Positions 17,174 through 26,015 of a stretch of DNA of 37,795 bases are shown here, piece after piece; position 1 is the stretch's first letter, and the number at the start of each line of letters is the position of its first letter. The notes under the pieces are model-generated. The model did not search any database, was not told the origin of the DNA, and saw only the letters and a list, made by a program, of their open reading frames with translations. The DNA is from Acidithrix ferrooxidans. GTDB lineage: Bacteria > Actinomycetota > Acidimicrobiia > Acidimicrobiales > Acidimicrobiaceae. The DNA lies in assembly GCF_000949295.1 (NCBI RefSeq), contig NZ_JXYS01000067.1:1-37795 (forward strand). The letters are read 5' to 3'. Position numbers and translations under genes: made by a program.

Positions 17174-18786
17174 GCTGCTGCTTCTTCTTTTTCGATGGAA
17201 CTTTCGGATTGCATCAAGATTCGTTGGTATTGTCGTCGGCTTGTCTTTGGCGGCGAAACTTTGGCCCAGGTATTTGGGATGTGGTAAAAGCCATGGCGGC
17301 TAATACTGCCGAAGTTTATTGACCACACTCGAAGGTGACGTTCGAGTGTGGGTATTGTGCTAAGGCGTTCCAATCCCAAGGCCACTCCGAGGGCGACTAT
17401 GAGCCACCATGGTGAAAGCGCTCCAGAGGGAACAACCGCCAAAGAGGATGACATCCAACGATCAAGACCACCGAGGATCGCTCCATAGGCCGCTGAACCA
17501 AGGAGAGTCGCCCCTGCAATGGTCACAATGAGTTTTGGTTGGCCAGCTAGGTTCCGGGCAGCGTTTGATATAGCAACGTAGATGGTGCAAGCAACGAATC
17601 CGAGCAAAATGAGACCTCCTCGATGACCCGATGCTCCGGGATAAGCAGCCGAAACTGCGACCAAGGCACCCAGAGCTGCGATGGCTTTTGTCTTTATGGG
17701 CGGGTGATTTGCTTTGGCTGGCGCGTTGTGGCCGCTAGGCTTTCCAATCGCTGAAGGTGAATTTAGAAATCGAGAAGCTTTGTATGTGCCATGTCCCAGG
17801 AGATGCATGAGTGTGGCTAGGTTTGCACCGATAGTCGCTTCACTAATCATAAATCCCATCTGGGAGATGGTAGAGATGGTGAGTTCGCCTTTTATGTCGC
17901 TGCGAAAGCGGATCGCTAGAGCTGCAACTATTGCGGTTATGGTGACGATGGCAAAGGCGAGAGCGGTTACCAAGTTCGATGACTCTGCGAGTACACCTAT
18001 TCGTAGTAGTAAGATGCCACCTCCATTTACCACTCCAGCGTGAAGTAGAGCGCTGACAGGCGTGGGTGCGTTGACTGTTGGTGGCATCCAACGAGCCGCT
18101 GGACCTTGAGCGCTTCGAATGAGGATGGCCACCATCAAAAGCGCGCCAACTGGCAGAGCCTCGCCTCCGAGCGCAGTTAGGGCCTCGTGTTGTGCGCCAA
18201 GGCTTGTGATGTTGAGATTTCCTACACGGTTGAGCACAAGAAGCACAGCACCCACCATAGCGATCGCCCCTATGGAAAAGTAAGTCAAAGTGCGTCGAAG
18301 GGCTTCAGCTACTCCAGGAAGTTCTCGACGGTAAAAGAGCAGGGCAAGAAAGGATGCATCCGCTATGATCCATGCACAAGATAGTACCGCGAGAGTGGTT
18401 GCCGTTGCAACGGCTATCGAGGAGGCAATTAGCACCTGGGACGCGACAAAGTACCGTCTATTGAGCAGGTCTTGCTGGAGAAAGCGCAATGAAAATGTTG
18501 ATACGATAGCGCCGATCGTAGCGATGAAGATCATCAGGACGGCACTAAGACGATTTGATGCGAAGTAAGGGTGCTTTGTTATAGGAATCAGAGAGATGTG
18601 AGAGAATATATTAGCGCCAGTGGATACCTTGACCATAACCAATAGGGCACACGCTACAACTAACCAGGCGGCCCATACGCTCAATCGCGCTACCCAACGA
18701 CGAGGTACGAGACACAGCACGCCTGCGGCGAAAAGTGGTAACACGACAGTGGCTGTTGAGCCATTTAGAGCTATTCCAGTATCCAA
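17170..18786 (-). CDS. dabB: DabB, proton-coupled membrane subunit (ND5/MrpA-like)
   Basis: 538-residue hydrophobic protein of the proton-conducting antiporter family (Proton_antipo_M), shorter than respiratory NuoL. It contains the ALLHAGVVNGGGILLLR segment on the central helix and a GHGTYKASRFL segment, both typical of the NuoL-like DabB group. It should use the proton or cation gradient to drive CO2 hydration by DabA. The start is TTG at 18786; GGAGG stands eight bases before it, which makes the TTG convincing. It is first in the two-gene dabB-dabA operon. The upstream 100 bp are very AT-rich (around TATATATAATC), a plausible promoter site. Confidence 0.92.
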   Translation of the reverse strand: MDTGIALNGSTATVVLPLFAAGVLCLVPRRWVARLSVWAAWLVVACALLVMVKVSTGANIFSHISLIPITKHPYFASNRLSAVLMIFIATIGAIVSTFSLRFLQQDLLNRRYFVASQVLIASSIAVATATTLAVLSCAWIIADASFLALLFYRRELPGVAEALRRTLTYFSIGAIAMVGAVLLVLNRVGNLNITSLGAQHEALTALGGEALPVGALLMVAILIRSAQGPAARWMPPTVNAPTPVSALLHAGVVNGGGILLLRIGVLAESSNLVTALAFAIVTITAIVAALAIRFRSDIKGELTISTISQMGFMISEATIGANLATLMHLLGHGTYKASRFLNSPSAIGKPSGHNAPAKANHPPIKTKAIAALGALVAVSAAYPGASGHRGGLILLGFVACTIYVAISNAARNLAGQPKLIVTIAGATLLGSAAYGAILGGLDRWMSSSLAVVPSGALSPWWLIVALGVALGLERLSTIPTLERHLRVWSINFGSISRHGFYHIPNTWAKVSPPKTSRRQYQRILMQSESSIEKEEAAA

Positions 18787-19672
18787 CTCTTTAACCTCCG
18801 TTTGTGGCGATATTTAATCAATTACATAGATTATATATACGAAAAGTAATTCATGAAACAAATATCGTATAATTTCAATAAACCCTTGTATTGACGTAGG
18901 TGGTTACCTGTTCAGCGTCGACGAGCGCGTTGGTGACGATGGTAAAAATGCTGAGAGGTTGGATTTCGATCCGTGTTGATTGCTACTTCCTGCGCATGAG
19001 TTAGTCTCACCTTGGCAAGGGTCTACGGAGCAGAACTGCTATTGTGCTTCTGACCTTATTTATTGGCACGTCAGCGCATTTGTCCGAGTGATTTTTGCCT
19101 GGATTAATTTGTAGCAGATTGATCTGTGGTGTCAAATTCGCAACGGAAGGATATGGGCTAGATGGTCTAGTGTTGGAATGGCTGAAGCCTGAAGCTGCTG
19201 GCTTTAGTCTTCGTAGTTTTGTTCGTCTTTACCATCAGACAAAGGAGATCCAGGCCCACCAAAATTGCGGGTTTAGCATGGGCATAAGTTTTTGGCCGAC
19301 TGAAATTGCCCAAGATTCATCCCTGATGCCGGTTTCATCGTTCGGAGATCGAGCAAGCGGTTGGAGTTTGCTTAAATTTTTACTGACTTGGCTGGTGTTT
19401 ATCGAGTCGTCGCTATTTTTATTTCGTCAAAAGACGTGTCAAGAATCACTATATGTGGCTAATTACTACAAATAATTCCATATGGTTCCGCATAACTTCT
19501 AGACTTGGTTTATCGTTGATAGCAATGTTCATCTACATGAGAATCGCAGGAATGTCGGTTTGTTGCATGATGTTCAATAATGCGAAACACCGTTGAAATT
19601 GGAAACTGTTTCAACTATGGGGTTTAGCTAAGGTGCAGCGTCGACGATCGACGACGACTGCGGAGGTGAGCT
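18787..19672. other. 886-bp divergent gap between dabB and dxs
   Basis: It holds the promoters of both operons. The dabB side is very AT-rich, with several TA-rich boxes. The 12-mer CAGCGTCGACGA occurs twice in direct orientation, at 18913-18924 and 19636-19647, the second just before the dxs ribosome site. A 126-codon frame at 19095-19475 has no ribosome site and no recognisable family; I do not call it. Confidence 0.4.
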
Positions 19673-21586
19673 TTGACAGTTCTTGAGAATATAGATGGTC
19701 CTTCAGATCTGAAACGCTTGACAAGCGGTGAACTGATTAGACTTTGCGCGGAGATTCGAGAGTTTATAGTTGATAAGGTCAAGGTAACAGGTGGCCATCT
19801 CGGTTCGAACCTTGGAGCGGTTGAACTAACCGTAGCAATTCATTTATCCTTTGAATCCCCAAAGGACGTCGTTCTCTTTGACACGGGCCATCAGGCATAC
19901 GTCCATAAGATCCTCACAGGTCGACGTGACATGTTCGACACTTTGAGACAGGAGGGTGGTCTTTCTGGATATCCAAGCCGAAGTGAATCAGAGCATGATT
20001 GGATTGAGAATTCACATGCATCTACGGCTCTTAGCTACGCTCATGGTTTAGCATGTGCCATGAATTTAGGTCGCGGTCCACTGGTTGGAACCTCCGATGC
20101 TCAAGTCGCTTCGGATCCAACTCGTTATGTGGTCGCTGTCGTTGGTGATGGCGCTCTTACGGGAGGACTAGCGTATGAGGCGCTAAATAATATTGGCCAC
20201 GGAAATAAGAAAGTGATCATAATCTGGAACGATAATGGTCGAAGTTATGCACCAACCATCTCAAGGTTATCTTCATCAATTACAAAGATACGACTCAACC
20301 CAACCTATATTCAAGCTAGAGGTCGCATTCGCCAGATCCTTAGCGAATTCCCACGGGTGGGCTCTATAGCATCCTCTGGCATAGTTGGCTTGACTACGGC
20401 GCTTCGTGAGGCAATTGAGCCTCGCGTCTTTTTTGAAGCTTTGGGAGTCCGCTATACTGGGCCGATCGATGGCCACGATATCTCTGCGATGGGGTATGCC
20501 TTAGCTGGTGCCAAGGAGTGGGATGGCCCAATCGTAGTTCACGTCATGACACACAAGGGCCATGGATATGGCCCAGCCGAGCAGGATGAAGTGCAGTGTC
20601 TGCACGATCTCAAGGTTGCCCCTCTCATCGCGATAAAGAATCGAGAGTCTTTTACCGATGCCTTTTCTGAGAAATTGATTGAGATCGCATCGCATCGTTC
20701 AGAGATCGTTGCGATTACGGCTGCCATGCCAGGGCCAACCGGTTTATTGAAATTTGAAGCTAACTTTCCAGAGCGTTTTTTTGATGTTGGTATAGCTGAA
20801 GCGCATGCGGTTACTAGTGCGGCCGGGATGGCGATGGGTGGGCTACGTCCAGTGGTAGCGATTTATTCGACTTTTATAGCTCGCGCCTTCGATCAAGTAA
20901 ATCTTGACGTCTCGCTCCACAATCTTCCAGTCGTCTTTATCTTAGATAGGGCTGGCATCACAGGCGATGATGGCCCAAGTCATCATGGTCTGTTGGACAT
21001 GGTAGAGATGTTGGCAATACCAAATCTAACGATCTTTGCGCCATCGGGTACAGATGCACTTCGGAGTGCCCTTGAAGCGTCTTTGAACCTTTCGGGACCT
21101 GCGGTTATTCGATTTCCAAAGACTACTGGAGTCACGACGCTCGATGGTTTGCTTCCTCCCTTAGATCCGTTTGCAGCTCATAAATTACGCGGCGGCAATG
21201 GCTCTATTGCGATTGTTGGGGTTGGAAAGATGGCGGAGTTTGCGCTTGAAGCTGCGAACCTTCTTGAGGACCAAGGTCTAGATGTGACAGCTTGGGATCC
21301 TCGCATCATTAAGCCTCTGTGCTCTAAAATGATGCGAGAACTTACTAGTATGACCCATGTATTTGTTGTTGAAGACGGATTTGTTCCTGGTGGAGTGGGC
21401 TCTCATCTCTCGTATCAACTCAACCAGAGCCAACTAGTAGATCCGACCGAGGTGGTCCAATTGGGCGTCCCGATTGGATTCATAAAGCAGGGGAAACCCA
21501 ACGATATACTAGCTCGCTTAGGGCTGGATGGTATTGGCATCGCAAAGAGTGTTATGGCGCATCTAAACCACAACCAAATCGCATAG
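19673..21586 (+). CDS. dxs: 1-deoxy-D-xylulose-5-phosphate synthase
   Basis: Thiamine-diphosphate enzyme that condenses pyruvate and glyceraldehyde-3-phosphate, the first and often limiting step of the MEP isoprenoid pathway. The 637-residue protein shows TGGHLGSNLG (39-48), DTGHQAYVHK (70-79), the ThDP/Mg motif GDGALTGG (158-165) with LNN and NDNG, GIAEAHAV with the catalytic Glu, and DRAGITGDDGPSHHG. TTG at 19673 is preceded by GGAGGTGA, so this start is well supported. It is not in a tight operon. Its place 9 kb from the carotenoid genes and beside dab makes sense if isoprenoid supply matters here. Several bacteria carry more than one dxs, so this may not be the only copy. Confidence 0.95.
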   Translation: MTVLENIDGPSDLKRLTSGELIRLCAEIREFIVDKVKVTGGHLGSNLGAVELTVAIHLSFESPKDVVLFDTGHQAYVHKILTGRRDMFDTLRQEGGLSGYPSRSESEHDWIENSHASTALSYAHGLACAMNLGRGPLVGTSDAQVASDPTRYVVAVVGDGALTGGLAYEALNNIGHGNKKVIIIWNDNGRSYAPTISRLSSSITKIRLNPTYIQARGRIRQILSEFPRVGSIASSGIVGLTTALREAIEPRVFFEALGVRYTGPIDGHDISAMGYALAGAKEWDGPIVVHVMTHKGHGYGPAEQDEVQCLHDLKVAPLIAIKNRESFTDAFSEKLIEIASHRSEIVAITAAMPGPTGLLKFEANFPERFFDVGIAEAHAVTSAAGMAMGGLRPVVAIYSTFIARAFDQVNLDVSLHNLPVVFILDRAGITGDDGPSHHGLLDMVEMLAIPNLTIFAPSGTDALRSALEASLNLSGPAVIRFPKTTGVTTLDGLLPPLDPFAAHKLRGGNGSIAIVGVGKMAEFALEAANLLEDQGLDVTAWDPRIIKPLCSKMMRELTSMTHVFVVEDGFVPGGVGSHLSYQLNQSQLVDPTEVVQLGVPIGFIKQGKPNDILARLGLDGIGIAKSVMAHLNHNQIA

Positions 21587-21640
21587 TTACTTTAGATTTG
21601 AGCTATAGATGAACTTCGAGGTGCTCTTGGCTTTCGGCAA

Positions 21641-22369
21641 TCAAGCTACTTCTGCACTTATTTTTTCAGCGGTTAGCGGCTCGATAGCCTTTGCACCTTT
21701 GAAGCTCGGGGAAGCTACTGCCTTTGATACTTCAAAGAAGGTCGGCTTTGAAGCCAAGGTGTAGGTAGAGATTTCACTTAGGAGTTTATCTGACTCGCCT
21801 TTGGAATCTATTTCCCCGTTGATCCACTCCCCAAGGAGATCTTGCGGGACAAAGCAGGGCATTCTGTCGTGGATACCAGAGATGGTTTCATTTGCATCGC
21901 GAGTTAAAATAACGAATGAGAGCAACCCAGTGGTTCTATCTGGAACCTCGAGGCCTGCCAGTAAAGAGATGTCATTCGAATCGAGACGAATGAAGAATGG
22001 GATCTTTTTGCCATTTGAGGTCTGCCATTCGAAATAGCCATTTATAGGTATCGCAATTCGGCGATTTCGAAGCGCTTTTGAAAAGGAAGCCTTTTCATTG
22101 GCAGTTTCAGAGCGCGCATTGATTATTAGTTTTGTTCTAGCTGGAGTTCCAAAGGTGAAATTGGCTCCAAACGTTTCAAAACCAAGATAGGACACTTCGG
22201 TTTTTGCGCCCTTTATAACAATAGCCCGCTCGCTTGGTGCGAGGTTAAAGTTCTCATTTGCCGCGATTTCGACGAGAGATTCGTCTTTGACTATTTTGCC
22301 AATTTGTGGACTTTGATATTTTGAGATAATTTCTGAGATGGATATATTCTGAGTAAACCTGCCGCACAT
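21641..22369 (-). CDS. SRAP (YedK/HMCES) abasic-site DNA-protein crosslink protein
   Basis: 242-residue SOS-response-associated peptidase domain. Cys2 follows directly after the initiator Met (MCGRF) and becomes the N-terminal nucleophile that crosslinks to abasic sites in single-stranded DNA. The other active-site positions are present: Asn in IINARSE (84), Glu in GYFEW (114) and His in GIHDRMP (167). ATG at 22369 is forced by the need for Cys2. No strong ribosome site is seen. It converges with dxs, with 54 bp between the stops. It stands alone, without SOS genes. Function is known from the family, not from context. Confidence 0.93.
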   Translation of the reverse strand: MCGRFTQNISISEIISKYQSPQIGKIVKDESLVEIAANENFNLAPSERAIVIKGAKTEVSYLGFETFGANFTFGTPARTKLIINARSETANEKASFSKALRNRRIAIPINGYFEWQTSNGKKIPFFIRLDSNDISLLAGLEVPDRTTGLLSFVILTRDANETISGIHDRMPCFVPQDLLGEWINGEIDSKGESDKLLSEISTYTLASKPTFFEVSKAVASPSFKGAKAIEPLTAEKISAEVA

Positions 22370-22520
22370 TTAAAAAGCCACCTTAGATTCTAATACCCTA
22401 ACCCTAGCCGTAATAGTTGGAGTTTGGTGGGAAATCGTATCATTAGCTGACTTTGGAAGAATTATTCCCGGTTTTTGGGCTGTAGTCTGTCGAGATTGAG
22501 GCTATCCATGCGGAGAATGT

Positions 22521-23243
22521 TCAGGTTTTGATGGCGTAGAGAACTAATGACTTTCCAATTGATGGATCAAGAACCCTTTTCTCGAAGGTATCTAAGCGCT
22601 CGAGTCGGCCAGACATTTGCTTGATCAATAGATCTTGGTATCTTCGAATCGGCGATAAATTGGTTTTTTCTAACCCCAGCAGTGTCTTTAGCCACCAGTA
22701 AGGTGAGTGAAGACCATGTGCATATGAGACCACAACTACATCCAAGTTAGCTTGTGCGATTCGTTGGAGAAGTTGGCGTTTTCGGTAGATCCTTATGTGT
22801 CCACCCTTGACGCTATGGTACTCCTTGGAGAAGATCCAGTTTAATAATTCCGGCATCGCTCGAGGTACTGAGATCGCGATCATTCCGCCGGCCTTTGTGA
22901 CCCGATTTATCTCTCTTAGGACGACATGGTCTTCTTGAATGTGCTCGAGGATCTCCGAGACGATCACTATATCAAATGAGTTGTCATGGAAGGGGAGACC
23001 CCTGGCGTCACTCACAGCCAGTGAGAGCATCTTGGGTGATGTGTCGTCTTTGATGTCTAGATAAGCCAACGTCTCGTCCAGGGTCGCTGGAATTGTTTGA
23101 AGTGGAGTTGGGTCGATTTCAACACTTACTACGCTGGCTCCGCGAATTATGGCTTCGATACTGTGTCGACCCGCTCCAGCACCTAGGTCGAGGACCGATT
23201 TTTTACGCAGATCGCCAAAACGATCAAAGTCGAATGTCTTCAT
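22521..23243 (-). CDS. Class I SAM-dependent methyltransferase, partner of GT4
   Basis: 240-residue Rossmann methyltransferase starting MKTFDFDRFGDL, with the SAM motif LDLGAGAGRHSIEA (19-32), an acidic end of strand 2 (EIDP) and FDIVIVSEILEHI as motif post-I/II. The start overlaps the end of the GT4 gene by four bases (ATGA), so the two are co-translated and probably act in one pathway. From memory, a methyltransferase beginning DFDRLG next to this type of GT4 is a conserved pair in many actinobacteria, usually with a prenyltransferase-fold protein and a second methyltransferase. Those last two lie at 32985-34641 in this window. The substrate is unknown. Confidence 0.88.
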   Translation of the reverse strand: MKTFDFDRFGDLRKKSVLDLGAGAGRHSIEAIIRGASVVSVEIDPTPLQTIPATLDETLAYLDIKDDTSPKMLSLAVSDARGLPFHDNSFDIVIVSEILEHIQEDHVVLREINRVTKAGGMIAISVPRAMPELLNWIFSKEYHSVKGGHIRIYRKRQLLQRIAQANLDVVVVSYAHGLHSPYWWLKTLLGLEKTNLSPIRRYQDLLIKQMSGRLERLDTFEKRVLDPSIGKSLVLYAIKT

Positions 23244-24583
23244 GAAATTTCGCCTGTCGCATCCTCAAGATGTAATGGTTCATTGAAGTTGACCTTTACA
23301 ACATTGGGCGATGGTATGGGATCTTTGCTTCTTGCAATAGCGAGATTATATTGTTCAACGGTGGCAATAGCTGCGCTCTTCCAGGAGTAGTTTGCTAGAA
23401 CCCGAAGACGACCATGGTGTGAAAGTGATGCCCCAAGTTCGCTTGAGTCAAAGATCATCGAGATTGAGTCTGCTAGTGATTCTGGATTCCTGGCCTTGGC
23501 AATTAGGCCTGCTACCCCATTTTCACCTACCACTTCTGGTAAGGCGCCGCCATCGGTGGTGACAAGGGGTGTTCCACAGGCCATGGCCTCAACGGCCGGG
23601 AGAGAAAATCCTTCATACACGCTTGGTACACACGCCACCTGGGAGCTGGAATAGCACCGCACCATCTCCTCGTGAGTCACCTTGCCGACAAATTCTACAT
23701 GACCGCCAATGCCAAGCTCTTTTACGAGTTGATGTACTTCGCTATTGGATTTGCGTGCTCCCAGTACCTTTAGAGTCACGTCAGGATAGTTAATACTTAG
23801 GATTTTTACAGCTTCCACAAGGTATTTGAGCCCTTTTAGTACGACGTCCGCACTAGCTGTGGTTACGATTTGGTGTGGTATCGGTGTTATTCCATCAATA
23901 GGTCTAAAGACTGTGGTGTCTACGCCTATCGGAATAACGGTAATCTTTTCGGGATCTAGTTTCATCCCTGTCACCATGTCATTTTTTGATGCCGTGGAAA
24001 CTGTAATTATTGATTCATATCGTCTTGCGACTTCGCATTGAAAGCGAACGAAACCGTACCAGCGCCTCGCTCCTAACTTGGCAAGCATTCCCTTGGCACC
24101 TTTTATATCAAGTGTGCGGTCCACCGTGATTGGATGGTGGATAGAAGTCACGCTAGGAACATTGTCAAAGGACAGTCCCAGTAACGACCAGTTTAGGGAC
24201 TGGTTATCGTGGATGACGTCAAATTCCCCAATGCGTCGACGAATCTGACGGGCTGCTCTGTAGCCAAAGACTCTTGGTTCGGGAAATGAGCCAGTTGACA
24301 TCAATGCAAACTCTATTAAGTCGAACATGGACTTGAACTCCGTGAGTTTGGGAACTCTAAAAGGATCTGGCTCACGATAAAGGTCGAGAGAGGGGAGCTT
24401 GACGAGCTCAACCCGTTCGTCTAGATGAGGATATGGAGGTCCTGAAAATACTGTAACTTTGTGGCCCAAGTCGCAGAGCGCCGCCGTTATATATTTTGTG
24501 TAGACACCTTGACCACCTGAGAAAGGATTTCCTCGATATACGCAGAATGCAATTCGTAGAGATCGCGATAGATCATCCGCCAA
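23240..24583 (-). CDS. GT4-family glycosyltransferase
   Basis: 447-residue GT-B glycosyltransferase. The N-terminal acceptor domain has the glycine-rich loop NPFSGGQGVYTKYI; the C-terminal domain has VFGKV-like EFVGKV and the nucleotide-sugar signature EGFSLPAVEAMACGTP (E-x7-E), typical of retaining GT4 enzymes. The donor is probably a nucleoside-diphospho sugar; the acceptor is unknown. Start at TTG 24583 overlaps the NRAMP-like gene by 11 bases; no ATG lies close to the conserved LRIAFCVYRG strand, so TTG is kept. Its stop overlaps the next methyltransferase. It thus sits in the middle of a four-gene minus-strand run, MgtE-like, NRAMP-like, GT4 and methyltransferase. Confidence 0.9.
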   Translation of the reverse strand: MADDLSRSLRIAFCVYRGNPFSGGQGVYTKYITAALCDLGHKVTVFSGPPYPHLDERVELVKLPSLDLYREPDPFRVPKLTEFKSMFDLIEFALMSTGSFPEPRVFGYRAARQIRRRIGEFDVIHDNQSLNWSLLGLSFDNVPSVTSIHHPITVDRTLDIKGAKGMLAKLGARRWYGFVRFQCEVARRYESIITVSTASKNDMVTGMKLDPEKITVIPIGVDTTVFRPIDGITPIPHQIVTTASADVVLKGLKYLVEAVKILSINYPDVTLKVLGARKSNSEVHQLVKELGIGGHVEFVGKVTHEEMVRCYSSSQVACVPSVYEGFSLPAVEAMACGTPLVTTDGGALPEVVGENGVAGLIAKARNPESLADSISMIFDSSELGASLSHHGRLRVLANYSWKSAAIATVEQYNLAIARSKDPIPSPNVVKVNFNEPLHLEDATGEIS

Positions 24584-25859
24584 TGTGAAACCAACCTAAA
24601 ACTGTCTGCCCCATAAGTACTAAAGACAGACTAGACACGCCAACAACCGTGGCAGTCGCAACACCTCTGAATATACGGCCATTAGCCGCGTCTCCGAGTA
24701 TGGACCGCTTGTTTGCTAACTTTAATATGAATACCAAGATAACTGGAGTCACTAAACCTTGGAGCACTTGGGAAAAGACTAGAAGTTTGATTAGACTGCC
24801 CGGGACTAGGGCTACAGCTGCTCCAATTGCAATTTGAACTGTGAAGATACCGAGAAAGACGGGGGCGTCCTTGAACGATCGAGAGACCGAACGTTCAAAT
24901 CCAGCTGCCTCTGCGATGGCGTAGGAGGTGGATAGGGGAACTACAGCAGCAGCAAGGGCCGAAGCACCAAAGAGGCCAGCTGCAAAGATGTAAATATCTG
25001 CGGCCCCTGCTACAGGACGAAGGGCCCGTGCCGCTTGAGAGGCAGAGGTGAGTGGTCCACTGCCCCCAATTGCAGCAGCTGTAGCAATGATCATAAACAT
25101 GGAGATGATATTCGCGAAGATTGCCCCGCCGACGGCATCAAAACGCTCCAATGGATAGTCGTCCGGGCTTACCCCTCGGTCGACCACTCCCGATGCAGCA
25201 TATAGCTGCATATAGGGCGAGATGGTGGTGCCAATGAGAGCTACTGCTAGGTAGATGTAATTCTTGGAAAGGACGAAATGTGGAATTACTAGATTGGTGG
25301 CTATTTGGCCAAATTTAGGGTGACTAAGGAAGGCCGCAATTGGGTATGCAAGAAATGCGAGCGACATAAACAGAAAGATTCTCTCAGCGTATCGATATGA
25401 ACCTAGAAGTACCAGCGACCAGACACCGACTGCTGCGATTGGAACTGAGATATATCGAGAGACCCCAAATAGCTCCAGAGATGCGCCAATCCCAGCAAAT
25501 TCTGAGACTACAAGGCCGAGATTGGTTACAACTAAGGCGACAATGGCCAGAAAGGTGAGACGGATTGAGAACTGTTCCCGAATGAGGCTTGCTAATCCCT
25601 TGCCCGAAAATGTGCCAAGGCGTGCCGACATCTCTTGGACCACAACAAGGCCGACTGTTACCAATAACATAAAGAAGAGGGTCTTGTAGGCAAATTGAGA
25701 GCCAGCCGATGCGTAGGTGATAACTCCGCCGGCGTCGTTTCCAGCGTTTGCAGCGATTAATCCGGGGCCAGCAGCTCCGAGGTAGGCGATAATTCCAAAC
25801 TTTTTCTTGGTGCTGAACCGAGGCTCCTCACCAGAATCATTCTTTCGTGGCTCTTGCAT
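24573..25859 (-). CDS. NRAMP (SLC11)-related divalent cation carrier, probably Mg-type
   Basis: 428-residue LeuT-fold carrier with about eleven helices, starting GPGLIAANAGNDAGG. In classical NRAMP the unwound helix 1 reads DPGN; counting from GPG, the same place here reads Asp42-Ala-Gly-Gly, so the Asp is kept and the Asn lost. In helix 6 the A/C-x-x-M-P-H motif is TTISPY, so the Met that selects transition metals is Ser214. Loss of that Met is a feature of NRAMP-related Mg transporters (NRMTs) as I remember the SLC11 literature. The gene follows the MgtE-N/CBS gene by 156 bp on the same strand, which supports a Mg-type role. Import of Mn or Fe is less likely. Exact substrate is an inference. 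Confidence 0.87.
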   Translation of the reverse strand: MQEPRKNDSGEEPRFSTKKKFGIIAYLGAAGPGLIAANAGNDAGGVITYASAGSQFAYKTLFFMLLVTVGLVVVQEMSARLGTFSGKGLASLIREQFSIRLTFLAIVALVVTNLGLVVSEFAGIGASLELFGVSRYISVPIAAVGVWSLVLLGSYRYAERIFLFMSLAFLAYPIAAFLSHPKFGQIATNLVIPHFVLSKNYIYLAVALIGTTISPYMQLYAASGVVDRGVSPDDYPLERFDAVGGAIFANIISMFMIIATAAAIGGSGPLTSASQAARALRPVAGAADIYIFAAGLFGASALAAAVVPLSTSYAIAEAAGFERSVSRSFKDAPVFLGIFTVQIAIGAAVALVPGSLIKLLVFSQVLQGLVTPVILVFILKLANKRSILGDAANGRIFRGVATATVVGVSSLSLVLMGQTVLGWFHIGG

Positions 25860-26015
25860 TTAATTAACTCATATTCAATTGTGTGAATACTCACGGCTAT
25901 CAAATAACAAATGCACAGAATGTCTCCTTGTGATATCGGTTAGTGCCGATCTTCTAGTAATCATGTGTTTAAGGGGTAATTTAGAGCATTGGAATGGTTT
26001 TATGGGTGCAAGCAA

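Noticed and set aside
19095-19475. 126-codon open frame on + in the dabB-dxs gap
   Set aside because: No ribosome site before the TTG start, no recognisable family and a random-looking composition. Kept only as a remark in the gap entry.
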